Shown: piece after piece, positions 6,683 through 14,578 of the stretch | Position numbering within the stretch: the first letter of the stretch is position 1 | How the letters are laid out: each line of letters begins with the position of its first letter | Assembly: GCA_022736605.1 (NCBI GenBank) | Contig: DZDB01000018.1 | Location: 1-15,205 of the forward strand | Length of the DNA stretch: 15,205 bases | Direction of reading: 5' to 3' | Source: Sideroxydans lithotrophicus | GTDB taxonomy: Bacteria > Pseudomonadota > Gammaproteobacteria > Burkholderiales > Sulfuriferulaceae | Notes under the pieces: generated by a model | Told to the model about the DNA's origin: nothing | Seen by the model: only the letters and a program-made list of their open reading frames with translations | Databases searched by the model: none | Made by a program: the position numbers and the translations under genes

Positions 6683-6710
6683 AAAAAAGGCAGGGTTACC
6701 TGCCTTTTTT
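6683..6710 (+). terminator. Rho-independent terminator of the Asr-like gene
   Basis: A 12-bp stem (AAAAAAGGCAGG / CCTGCCTTTTTT) with loop GTTA lies 15 bp after the stop codon. The A/T arms make it potentially bidirectional. Confidence 0.93.
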
Positions 6711-6761
6711 ATTGTCTATACATTCCATGATTGATGCTGCGGATTATTGTATTCTACGCCG

Positions 6762-8216
6762 ATGCATACATTCGAAACCCTCAGGTTTAGCAACACTTTC
6801 GCCACGCTTCCGCCCATTTTTTACAGCACCGTCAACCCAACTGCGCTCCCCGACCCCCATCTAATCAGCTTTAACACCGATGTTGCCGCATTAATCGGGC
6901 TTGCTCCCGCCCAAGCACAACATACAGACGCAGCCAACTACCTGTCCGGTAACGTCGCACTGCCGGGTGCACAGCCGATTGCTGCACTCTACGCCGGGCA
7001 TCAATTTGGCCACTATGTACAACAGCTGGGTGACGGTCGCGCCGTATTACTGGGCGAACTCAACAACGGCTGGGAACTGCAACTCAAAGGTGCCGGCCCC
7101 ACACCCTATTCACGCGGCAGCGACGGCCGTGCCGTATTGCGCTCCACCATCCGGGAATACCTGTGTTCCGAAGCCATGCACGGCCTCGGCATCCCGACTA
7201 CGCGCGCCTTGTCGATTGTCGGCAGCCCGCAGCCGGTGTACCGCGAACAGGTTGAAACCGCCGCCGTATTGACCCGCGTCAGCCAGAGCTTTGTGCGCTT
7301 CGGCTCGTTCGAAGTATTTTTTTATCGCGGCCAAAAAGATGCGCTGCGCACGCTCGCCGATTACGTCATCGCCCGGCATTACCCGGCGCTGGTCGATGCA
7401 AGCGACAAATACCCGCGTTTCCTGCGCGAAGTGGTGCTCAGCACCGCTCGCCTGATGGCACACTGGCAGGCCGTCGGCTTTGCGCATGGTGTGATGAATA
7501 CCGACAACATGTCGATCCTCGGCCTGACGCTGGATTACGGCCCGTTCGGTTTTCTCGACAGTTACGACCCCGGCTTCATCTGCAACCATTCCGACGAATC
7601 CGGACGATACGCCTTCAACCAGCAACCGGATATTGGCGCGTGGAATCTCACCCGGCTGGCACAGGCGCTTACCCCGCTGATGGAAATCGAAGCAGCCAAA
7701 GAAGCCCTTGCCATTTACCCGTCGGCCTACGCCACCCATTACATCGACCTGATGAGCGCCAAGCTCGGTTTACAGCCCGGCAAGCAAGCCGTGCCGCTGA
7801 TTACCGGCCTGCTGGAAATCCTGCACAAGAACCAGCTCGACTACACCATTTTCTTCCGCGCACTGTGCGATTTTGATTCCAGCCCGGACGCGTTGAACGC
7901 ACCATTGCGCGACCAGTTCATCGACCGTGCCGCGTTTGACACCTGGGTTGCTGATTATCGCGCCCACCTCGATACGCAACACAGCATCGACGCCGTGCGC
8001 ACCACCGCCATGAAGCGCGTCAACCCCAAATACATCCTGCGCAACCACCTGGCCGAAATCGCCATCCGCAAAGCCCGTGACGAAGCCGATTTCAGCGAAG
8101 TGAATCGTCTACTTGCCCTGCTGCGCAACCCATTCGATGAACAGCCGGAGATGCACGCCTACGCCGCCACGCCGCCCGACTGGGCTGGCCGCATCAGCGT
8201 CAGTTGTTCTTCCTGA
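6762..8216 (+). CDS. selO: Protein adenylyltransferase SelO (YdiU/UPF0061)
   Basis: SelO is a pseudokinase-fold enzyme that transfers AMP from ATP to Ser, Thr or Tyr of target proteins, linked to redox stress. From the ATG at 6762 the product is 484 aa, close to E. coli YdiU. Signatures include YAGHQFG (77-83), QLGDGRAVLLGE (88-99), LKGAGPTPYSR (108-118) with ATP-binding Lys109, DGRAVLRSTIRE, GIPTTRAL, GFAHGVMNTDNMS with Asp248 and Asn249, and DYGPFGFLD with metal-binding Asp258. The equivalents in the Pseudomonas enzyme are K113, D252, N253 and D262, a constant offset of four. The protein ends in SCSS, so Cys482 sits where animal SelO has selenocysteine. An in-frame TTG at 6747 is an alternative start; neither has a strong ribosome site. 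Conservation is high throughout and the gene looks intact. Confidence 0.96.
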   Translation: MHTFETLRFSNTFATLPPIFYSTVNPTALPDPHLISFNTDVAALIGLAPAQAQHTDAANYLSGNVALPGAQPIAALYAGHQFGHYVQQLGDGRAVLLGELNNGWELQLKGAGPTPYSRGSDGRAVLRSTIREYLCSEAMHGLGIPTTRALSIVGSPQPVYREQVETAAVLTRVSQSFVRFGSFEVFFYRGQKDALRTLADYVIARHYPALVDASDKYPRFLREVVLSTARLMAHWQAVGFAHGVMNTDNMSILGLTLDYGPFGFLDSYDPGFICNHSDESGRYAFNQQPDIGAWNLTRLAQALTPLMEIEAAKEALAIYPSAYATHYIDLMSAKLGLQPGKQAVPLITGLLEILHKNQLDYTIFFRALCDFDSSPDALNAPLRDQFIDRAAFDTWVADYRAHLDTQHSIDAVRTTAMKRVNPKYILRNHLAEIAIRKARDEADFSEVNRLLALLRNPFDEQPEMHAYAATPPDWAGRISVSCSS

Positions 8217-8416
8217 ACGCTCGCGTCAAATATCAGCTAGCGATTTATAACTTGTCGACACGCCGCATGAACGCTATGCTTTTGCCTTTCCACCGTGCAT
8301 GGCAATCATTCCGTCATCACAATCACACAGGCAGCACCGATTAGCGTGCGCGAATTTACATAGAAGCACGCGACATTCAAGTAACATCTTTATAGTGATC
8401 CAAACGAGATACCGCC
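8217..8416. other. Intergenic region, nothing assignable
   Basis: These 200 bp between selO and the UPF0149 gene hold no supported reading frame, no strong hairpin with a T tract and no RNA gene that I recognise. The only promoter-like element is TATAGT at 8391-8396, 20 bp before the next ATG, but there is no matching -35. Confidence 0.5.
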
Positions 8417-9205
8417 ATGCCCCCTGCCCTCCCCCCTGACAATCTGGATCAGCCACTTTCAAATGCAGAAATCGATGCGTTCGCGGAACTGATCGAAACG
8501 CTGGAAGACCGGACTGACTTTCCGCTCGACCTGGAAGCGCTCGATGGCTTCATTACCGCGCTGATCTGTTCGCCACGCCTGGTGATGCCGGGTGAATACC
8601 TGCCCCATTTATTTGGTGAAGACCCTGGCTCAGCATTTGCCGACCCAGCGCAATTCACCCGCTTCATGGGCTTTTTCACGCGGCGCTGGAACAGTGTGGC
8701 GCAGGCCTTGAATGCGCCAGTGGATGATTTATCACAACCGGCTGCGCTGGTGCCGTTCCTGACCGATTGGGAATCTACGCTGGCCGAAATGCCCGCACCC
8801 GAGCGTGCCGAAATTGAGGCGCTGGGCTTTGCCGAAACCGGCAAGGCCTGGGCAATGGGATTCTTGTGGGTGGTGGAAACTTGGGAAGACGACTGGGCGC
8901 TGCCCGAGGCGGACGAGGAAAACGCCGAAACCCTGGAAGTCATGCTCGATCCGTTCTACACCCTGGCACTGCCGGAGGCGGAGCTGGCCGAAGAAGACCG
9001 CGAATACGACCGTGATGCGCGCATCGCCATGGCAATCTGGTCAGCGTATGACCTGCGTAAGTTTTGGCGCGACGCGGTGAGTGCCTATGCGCCAGCGCGC
9101 GCACCTGTGCGTGCAGATACGGAACCCGGCCGCAATGAAATGTGCCCGTGTGGCAGCGGCAAAAAATTCAAAAAATGCTGTGGCTCACCCGAAAAATTGC
9201 ATTGA
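8417..9205 (+). CDS. UPF0149 (YecA/YgfB-like) protein with C-terminal SEC-C zinc motif
   Basis: The 262-aa protein has a YgfB/YecA-type helical domain at about 15-190 (for example LEALDGFITALICSPRLVMPGEYLP and MGFLWVVETWEDDWALP). It has a very acidic middle (EADEENAET, then LPEAELAEEDREYDRDARIA) and a C-terminal SEC-C motif RNEMCPCGSGKKFKKCCG (about 239-256). The motif is CxC-x8-CC, the zinc site also found at the end of SecA. E. coli YecA has the same domain pair and has been linked to the SecA/ribosome system. The molecular role of this member is not known. The ATG at 8417 is preceded by only a weak ACGAGA. It lies 29 bp before the FKBP gene and is probably co-transcribed with it. Confidence 0.88.
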   Translation: MPPALPPDNLDQPLSNAEIDAFAELIETLEDRTDFPLDLEALDGFITALICSPRLVMPGEYLPHLFGEDPGSAFADPAQFTRFMGFFTRRWNSVAQALNAPVDDLSQPAALVPFLTDWESTLAEMPAPERAEIEALGFAETGKAWAMGFLWVVETWEDDWALPEADEENAETLEVMLDPFYTLALPEAELAEEDREYDRDARIAMAIWSAYDLRKFWRDAVSAYAPARAPVRADTEPGRNEMCPCGSGKKFKKCCGSPEKLH

Positions 9206-9221
9206 TCCATTCTGACTATCC

Positions 9222-9227
9222 ACGAGG
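9222..9227 (+). promoter_or_regulatory. Ribosome binding site for the long (TTG) FKBP start
   Basis: ACGAGG lies 7 nt before the TTG at 9235. It supports initiation at TTG and thus an exported form of the FKBP. Confidence 0.55.
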
Positions 9228-9234
9228 CTTATCC

Positions 9235-9717
9235 TTGAAAACCACCCTGCTCCTCAGCGCCACCCTGACCGCTCTACTTACCAGCGCCTGCACGCCCGCA
9301 GGTGGCGATATACCCGGCAAACGCAACGAAGCCTCGCCTCCAATTCCCCAACCCGTTAACAACAGGAGCAACAAGATGGCCATTACCACACCCAGCGGAC
9401 TGATTTATGAAGACATGGTCGAAGGCACCGGCGCGACCGCCACTGCCGGGCAAACCGTGGTTGTGCACTACACCGGCTGGCTCACCAACGGCACCAAATT
9501 TGATTCGAGCAAGGATCGCAACGAGCCGTTTCAGTTTCGCCTTGGTGCCGGTCAGGTCATCCCTGGTTGGGATGAAGGCGTCGCCGGCATGAAAGTTGGC
9601 GGCACACGCAAACTCACCATTCCACCGCAGTTGGGTTATGGTGCACGCGGCGCAGGCGGCGTGATTCCACCCAATGCCGTGCTGATTTTTGAAGTGGAAT
9701 TGCTCGGTCTGAAATAA
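9235..9717 (+). CDS. FKBP-type peptidyl-prolyl cis-trans isomerase (two possible starts)
   Basis: This enzyme catalyses cis-trans isomerisation of prolyl bonds. The FKBP domain fills the last 110 residues: VVVHYTGWLTNGTKFDSS, then FRLGAGQVIPGWDEGVAGMKVGG and RKLTIPPQLGYGARGAGGVIPPNAVLIFEVELL. The pocket residues Tyr, Asp, Val-Ile, Trp, Tyr and Phe are all present. Starting at the TTG at 9235 gives 160 aa with an N-terminus (MKTTLLLSATLTALLTSAC) that looks like a lipoprotein signal, then a Pro/Asn-rich linker. Starting at the in-frame ATG at 9376 gives 113 aa (MAITTPSGLIYED), the usual size of a cytoplasmic FKBP, and that ATG has the better ribosome site. Both may be used. The lipobox (TSAC) is imperfect. 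The upstream UPF0149 gene ends 29 bp before. Confidence 0.93.
   Translation: MKTTLLLSATLTALLTSACTPAGGDIPGKRNEASPPIPQPVNNRSNKMAITTPSGLIYEDMVEGTGATATAGQTVVVHYTGWLTNGTKFDSSKDRNEPFQFRLGAGQVIPGWDEGVAGMKVGGTRKLTIPPQLGYGARGAGGVIPPNAVLIFEVELLGLK
9364..9368 (+). promoter_or_regulatory. Internal ribosome binding site for the short FKBP start
   Basis: AGGAG is 7 nt upstream of ATG 9376, inside the long FKBP reading frame. This is the best Shine-Dalgarno in the gene and would yield the 113-aa form without the signal sequence. Confidence 0.65.
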
Positions 9718-9743
9718 ACCGTACGACGCGCCGCACTGGCGCA

Positions 9744-12083
9744 TCAAGGCTGCGCATCGTAGGCACGGGGCAGCACTACACTAAAAGTGCTGCCCACCCC
9801 GACCCGACTGGTCACGCTCAACTCTCCCTGATGCCGTTCGGTGATTGCCTTGACGATCATCAAGCCCAGGCCGACCCCCTCGGTTTCTGGCTGACCCGGT
9901 GCCCGCAACCGGGTAAAGCGCGTGAATAGCCCCGCCAGTTTATGCGTTTCAATGCCGTATCCCTGATCGATAATGCTGACGCGCCAGGCCGCATTTTCCG
10001 CTTGCAGGCGCAGCGTCACCTGCGTACCCGCAGGGCTATATTTCACCGCATTATTCAGCAGATTGATAAACACACGCTGTAACTGATGGCGATCACCCAG
10101 CACCAGCGCCTCATCCATCCCAGCGAAATCTCGCACTACGCTGATCTGCTTGGTGTTGGCCATTACCCATACGTCGTCGGCGGCTTCTTCCAGCAAGGCG
10201 CAGATGTCGAGCAAGCTGAATTGCGACTGGTCAATCGCTTCCGCCCGCACCAGTCGAAAAAAGTCGTTTGCCAGATTCAGTGCACCGTCAGCATAGCGTT
10301 TTATTTTGCTCATCATACTGAGCTGTGCACTGATTTCCGGCATCGAACTGGTTTCTACCAGCGTCAGGATGGACGCCAGCGGCGCGCGAATATCATGTGA
10401 TACAAAACGCATCAGATCATCGCGCGTTTGTTGTGCCTGCCGCTCCGCCGTAATATCAGCCAGGCCAATGATATGGCCCACGCGACGACCATTCGCCGCA
10501 TAACTGGGTGCAATGGTGACCAGCAAACGCCGATCTGTCGAAGTGGAAACCTCAAGCTGCTTGATGGCGTCTGTGCCATCCATTTCGTCCACGATATTGT
10601 GCTGGCTCTGGCTGTCATGCAATTTGGAAAATAGCTGACGCGCATCGTATTGAGTGGTTGCATTCGGTGGCGACAAAGGCATCTCCAGCAGGGCGCGGGC
10701 ACGCTGGTTCATCAATGCAACCTGGCCTTGCTGATCCAGCGCAATCACCCCGACCGGCAAACTTTCCATGGTATCCACGACAAAATGGCGGGCATCGCGT
10801 AATGCCTCGGTGGCATGACGCGCCAGCAGGATGCGCTGCTCGATGGAATCCACTGCCCAATTATCTGGTGCCGCTTGCAATGGCCGCGCCAGCATCCCTT
10901 CCTGCGCCATCAGCTGCAGTGATTCATCCAGATAGCGCTGTGTCGCCTCCAATCGCCGCCAGCTCCAGATCGGATAGGCCAACAGAGTACTGAGCAACAG
11001 CGTCGTTGGCGCTATCCAGACATGCAGCAGACGCAGCGCCAGCGCCGCCAGTACGATACTGGCGACGGCACCCGCAAGCGATAACAGCAAACCGTAACGG
11101 GACGGCAACCGCAATAACAGCAACATCAGCAGCCAAAGACCTGATACAGCCACCAGTGTATTTGTCTGAGGCGGCATGACCGTGATTGCCTGACCACTGC
11201 GCAAGGCCGCATAGATATTGGCGTTGATTTCCACCCCGGGCATCGGGCGGTTCAGCCCGGAAACGGGCGTGGGGTGACTGTCTCCCATGCCGGTGGCAGT
11301 CGCACCCACCAGCACGATTTTATTGCGGAAATAGCCGGCCGGAATCTTGCCACTCAGCACATCCGCATAGGAAACCTGGGTGAAATGACCGGGCGGCCCG
11401 GCAAACGGAATTCGCATCCAGAAATCCCGCATCCACACGCCTGGGTCGGAATGCGTGTCTGGATCGCGTTCACCAGGTAATGTCAGCGCCAAACCGGGTT
11501 CGGCCAGCATCAGCAAAGCCAGCGACAAATGCGGATAGCGCGCCTCGCCGCTGCCTTCGTACAGATAAACACTGCGCGCGATACCATCCGGATCAAGCTC
11601 GATCTGCACGTGACCGATACCCGCAGCCGCCCTGGAGAAGCGCGGCAGAGGCAGACCTTCAGTCAGTTTGCCGGAGGTCTGCTCCGCTTGAAATAACGGC
11701 AAAATAGCACGTCCGTTGCGTTTTAATGCCGCCGCCAGCATGCTGTCATCCAGACCATTTTGCAGGTCGGCTTCGCTCAGGATGATATCGAAACCAACCG
11801 CGCGCGCGCCGTCCTGAGTCAGTCGATCCAGCAAGGCGGCATGCACCGCGCGACGCCAAGGCCAGCGCCCAAGCTGCGCCAGACTGGCATCGTCAATCGC
11901 CACAATCACCAGATCAGCAGGCGCCGGACGCTGCCACAGTTTCAGCGCGCCATCATAAAACAGATTATCCGCACGCCAGAACCAGCTGTTGTAAGCGACT
12001 ACGGCCACCAATATGGTCAAAGCGCTGGTGGCAATTACCCATTCACGCAACAGCGGCTGTCTGGAAAAAACCGGGAACTTCAC
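9744..12083 (-). CDS. CHASE2-domain sensor histidine kinase
   Basis: This 779-aa membrane kinase senses a periplasmic signal and phosphorylates a response regulator. TM1 is at about 16-36. A periplasmic CHASE2 domain follows (about 37-305; VIVAIDDASLAQLGRWPWRR at 59-78 and FRNKIVLVGATATGMGDSHPTP are typical). Three more TM segments lie at about 308-326, 330-352 and 354-374. A PAS-like domain spans about 430-545 (MESLPVGVIALDQQGQVALM). The dimerisation/phosphoacceptor segment has His563 in RFVSHDIRAPLASI. The ATPase has N box INLLNNAVKYSP (673-684), G1 DQGYG (706-710), F box LFTRF (719-723) and G2 GVGLGL (736-741). The start is GTG at 12083 with no clear ribosome site; no ATG or upstream alternative exists before an in-frame stop. 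It is the last gene of the regulator / LysM-FecR / kinase operon. Confidence 0.95.
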   Translation of the reverse strand: MKFPVFSRQPLLREWVIATSALTILVAVVAYNSWFWRADNLFYDGALKLWQRPAPADLVIVAIDDASLAQLGRWPWRRAVHAALLDRLTQDGARAVGFDIILSEADLQNGLDDSMLAAALKRNGRAILPLFQAEQTSGKLTEGLPLPRFSRAAAGIGHVQIELDPDGIARSVYLYEGSGEARYPHLSLALLMLAEPGLALTLPGERDPDTHSDPGVWMRDFWMRIPFAGPPGHFTQVSYADVLSGKIPAGYFRNKIVLVGATATGMGDSHPTPVSGLNRPMPGVEINANIYAALRSGQAITVMPPQTNTLVAVSGLWLLMLLLLRLPSRYGLLLSLAGAVASIVLAALALRLLHVWIAPTTLLLSTLLAYPIWSWRRLEATQRYLDESLQLMAQEGMLARPLQAAPDNWAVDSIEQRILLARHATEALRDARHFVVDTMESLPVGVIALDQQGQVALMNQRARALLEMPLSPPNATTQYDARQLFSKLHDSQSQHNIVDEMDGTDAIKQLEVSTSTDRRLLVTIAPSYAANGRRVGHIIGLADITAERQAQQTRDDLMRFVSHDIRAPLASILTLVETSSMPEISAQLSMMSKIKRYADGALNLANDFFRLVRAEAIDQSQFSLLDICALLEEAADDVWVMANTKQISVVRDFAGMDEALVLGDRHQLQRVFINLLNNAVKYSPAGTQVTLRLQAENAAWRVSIIDQGYGIETHKLAGLFTRFTRLRAPGQPETEGVGLGLMIVKAITERHQGELSVTSRVGVGSTFSVVLPRAYDAQP

Positions 12084-12134
12084 GATGGCTGCGAAAGCGG
12101 CTGAGTAAAAATTACACGCTGCAACATCACCAGC

Positions 12135-13733
12135 TTATTTAAGCCAATACCAGTCTGGTAGCGGGATGTCGAAGCGTTGTGCCGCCGTGTAAGGGCCCAC
12201 ATAACCATCCGCATCAATGGCGCGGATGCGAAAGAAATAAGTACCCCAGGCTGGTTTAGGCAAGGTGACTTCAGTCTGATTAAGCTTGTATTCCTTGACG
12301 CCTTGCTTGAAGGTTTTGTCCCGTGACATCTGCAATTCAAAACGCTGACCGGGTTCGCCCTGCCAGCCCAGACTGATTTCATGCGCACCGATAGTCGGGG
12401 GCGCCGGCCTGGCAGGCAATGGCTTGAGCACAAAATGCTGGGCATCGCCATACGGCCCCTGGTCACCATCAGCACGCACGCTGGCAATACGCCAGTCATA
12501 CTCGCCCGGCACCAGCGCTGGCGTCATAAATGACCCCGTTTGTATCCCTGACTTGTCCACCAGCAAGGTCTTGAACTCATTATCCTGACTCAATTGCAGA
12601 TGGTAGCGGCTGGCGCCCTCTGCCAGTGTCCAGTCAAGACTGGCCGTCTCGCCGCTCAATTTTCCGTTATTTTTTGGATGGATGATAAAAGGCGGTTCGG
12701 GTCTGGCCTTGAGCTTAAACGCCAATATGGCGCTCTGCCCTTCCAGCCCCACACCATCAATCGCGCGCACTTTCAACCAGTAAGCGCCGTCCGGCAAACC
12801 CACAAAGCGCAGACTGGGATTGCTGAATACCTGATCCATCAGCAGCGGCTGGAAATCCTGGTTGGCGGCAATCTGGCCGCGAAAAGCAACCGCCCCAGCT
12901 TGACTGGGTAACGTAAAGCGCACCAGCGGGCGCGCCTGCAACGTCATCAACGCAGACACATCGGGCGCAGGCAACAAGGCCACCGGCTGGCTCGGCGGCT
13001 GTCCATCCGGCACCACGGTACCAAATCCGGCCGGCACGCCCACCGCCGCATTGGCATCCACATCGGCCACATTCACTAGACCGCCGATCACTTCCGAGCG
13101 ACTGAGCTTTTTGACGCTGTCGGCTGCCACACGAAATTGCGTACCCCGCACGCTCGCTACCGCACTGGGCGTGCGTATCCGGTAGCGCGGGGCGGGGCCG
13201 GTGACTTTAGTCACATCCGAATCGACCCGCCCATCCTGCAGATTGATAGTGCTGTCGAACGTATTGCCCAGCGAATATTGCTTGAGGGATTCGAGTACCA
13301 CCCGACTTTGCGCCTGAACCGTCAACAGCGTTGCATCCACCAGCCGCAGCAGAAGATAACCCGAATCACCCGTCACAATCCGGCTGCCCGTCGCCAGCTT
13401 TGCGCCCAAGCCAGTCGTTGTGCCGTTGACCGTTACAGCGCCGTGCATACTGACCACGGTTGCAGCGGCATCGGTGCTGCGCAACAAGGCCACAGGAATA
13501 CGCAACAGGCTGCCCACCGGTATCGCGCGATCGTTTCTGACTTGATTCAGTTTTTGCACCTGCTTCCATTGCGCGGGTTGAGCAAGGTACTTTTGACCGA
13601 TGCCAATCAGCGTATCACCCGGCTGCGCACGGTAACTGACCATGTCCTGCGCGGCTTCGGCAAGACCGGGCATAGCCGTCAGCAGGGATAAAACGATTGC
13701 GACAGCCGTGTGAAATTGCTTTTTTGTAGTCAC
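12135..13733 (-). CDS. Periplasmic LysM-FecR protein with three FN3-like repeats
   Basis: From the GTG at 13733 the product is 532 aa with a Sec signal peptide (FHTAVAIVLSLLTAMPGLAEA, cleavage near 27). A LysM domain follows (about 33-80, YRAQPGDTLIGIGQKYL to IPVGSLLRIP), expected to bind peptidoglycan. Next is a FecR domain (about 93-205: GSRIVTGDSGYLLLRLVDAT, then RIRTPSAVASVRGTQFRV). Three repeats at about 265-342, 345-437 and 442-525 resemble fibronectin type III folds and end alike: GAYWLKVRAIDGVG, GEYDWRIASVRADG and GTYFFRIRAIDADG. There is no transmembrane segment or PEP-CTERM tail. It lies between the regulator gene (29 bp) and the CHASE2 kinase gene (51 bp), so it is probably a cell-wall bound partner of the kinase. 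A TTG at 13748 is an alternative start that would give a poorer signal peptide. Confidence 0.92.
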   Translation of the reverse strand: MTTKKQFHTAVAIVLSLLTAMPGLAEAAQDMVSYRAQPGDTLIGIGQKYLAQPAQWKQVQKLNQVRNDRAIPVGSLLRIPVALLRSTDAAATVVSMHGAVTVNGTTTGLGAKLATGSRIVTGDSGYLLLRLVDATLLTVQAQSRVVLESLKQYSLGNTFDSTINLQDGRVDSDVTKVTGPAPRYRIRTPSAVASVRGTQFRVAADSVKKLSRSEVIGGLVNVADVDANAAVGVPAGFGTVVPDGQPPSQPVALLPAPDVSALMTLQARPLVRFTLPSQAGAVAFRGQIAANQDFQPLLMDQVFSNPSLRFVGLPDGAYWLKVRAIDGVGLEGQSAILAFKLKARPEPPFIIHPKNNGKLSGETASLDWTLAEGASRYHLQLSQDNEFKTLLVDKSGIQTGSFMTPALVPGEYDWRIASVRADGDQGPYGDAQHFVLKPLPARPAPPTIGAHEISLGWQGEPGQRFELQMSRDKTFKQGVKEYKLNQTEVTLPKPAWGTYFFRIRAIDADGYVGPYTAAQRFDIPLPDWYWLK

Positions 13734-13762
13734 GTAATTTTCTATCAAACCGGAATTATCTG

Positions 13763-14452
13763 TCAGCCCGCAATGCGTTCCAGACGGTAGCCAAAATTAT
13801 ATATGGCTTTCAACTGATAACCATTTTCCGGACGCAGCGCCAGTTTACTCCGCACCCGGCTGATGTGCGTGTCGATGGTGCGTGTTGCCACCTCGGCGCT
13901 CCGGCCCCATACCGATTCAAGCAAATGCCCGCGCGAAATAAGCCGTCCGATATTGTTGAACAGAAACACCGCGAGTTCAAACTCCTTGTCCGTCAAATCA
14001 ATGGGTGCATGCTGAAACAAAGCACGTGTAAAGCCAATTTCAAAGCGGTACGGCGGCGCATCGATCACTTCAACCCCATTACGGGGTGCGTACACCCGCC
14101 GACACACCGCCGTGATGCGTGACAGCAATTCTTGCCGCCGGGCCGGTTTAATCATGTAGTCATCTGCCCCGGCACTCAAAATACTGGAGACATCTGCTTC
14201 TGAATCCTGACTCGTCAAAAAAATTACCGGTACGTCCATGTCACGCGTTTCACGCAACCAGGTCAACACGTCTTTTCCGCTAAGATCCGGCACCATCCAG
14301 TCGAGTAGATACAAATCGAAGCTTTCACGGCCATTGTCGCGCATCAAATCACGCGACAAGCCATATATCGAAACTTCATGACCCGCCTCTTGCAACCATT
14401 GTTTAACGGTATCCGCCTGAGTCGGATCATCTTCCAAAACAGCGATGCGCAC
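13763..14452 (-). CDS. OmpR/PhoB-family response regulator
   Basis: This 229-aa DNA-binding regulator has a receiver domain (1-120) with acidic residues Glu7-Asp8-Asp9, the phosphoacceptor Asp51 in LYLLDWMVPDLSGKD, a Thr/Ser switch in IFLTSQDS, and the conserved Lys in DDYMIKP. A winged-helix domain follows (about 130-227; LTDKEFELAVFLFNNIGRLI, RGHLLESVWG, ATRTIDTHISRVRSKL, YGYRLE-type ending). The start is GTG at 14452 with AGAGGA upstream. It is the first gene of the operon that carries the LysM-FecR protein and the CHASE2 kinase, and is presumably that kinase's partner. It is divergent from the phosphoribulokinase gene, whose control region it could bind; that is untested. Confidence 0.95.
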   Translation of the reverse strand: MRIAVLEDDPTQADTVKQWLQEAGHEVSIYGLSRDLMRDNGRESFDLYLLDWMVPDLSGKDVLTWLRETRDMDVPVIFLTSQDSEADVSSILSAGADDYMIKPARRQELLSRITAVCRRVYAPRNGVEVIDAPPYRFEIGFTRALFQHAPIDLTDKEFELAVFLFNNIGRLISRGHLLESVWGRSAEVATRTIDTHISRVRSKLALRPENGYQLKAIYNFGYRLERIAG

Positions 14453-14578
14453 GCCTATTTCCTCTCGTTATTCTGCAATTGAGTCAAGCTGCAATGGTGC
14501 ATGTTAAGACCCTGTTTATCAATCCAATATTGTGAATCTTTGTGTCACATTCGGTGTATCAGTCATTTTGTCTTGTCG

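Noticed and set aside
7110..7739. 209-aa minus-strand frame inside selO
   Set aside because: It is fully contained in a strongly conserved enzyme gene and its translation shows no recognisable domain. High G+C codon usage of selO explains the open frame.
8208..8216. Possible selenocysteine at the SelO C-terminus
   Set aside because: The codon before the final two serines is TGT (Cys), not TGA, and no SECIS-like hairpin was seen.
8391..8396. TATAGT as -10 for the UPF0149 gene
   Set aside because: No -35-like hexamer at 16-18 bp and no extended -10, so it was not listed as a promoter.
9728..9742. GCGCC-GCACT-GGCGC hairpin between the convergent FKBP and kinase genes
   Set aside because: The stem is only 5 bp and neither strand has a T tract, so a terminator call is not supported.
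14531..14549. TGTGA...TCACA dyad resembling a CRP site upstream of the response regulator
   Set aside because: The spacer is 9 bp rather than the 6 bp required by CRP, so it is not a credible site.
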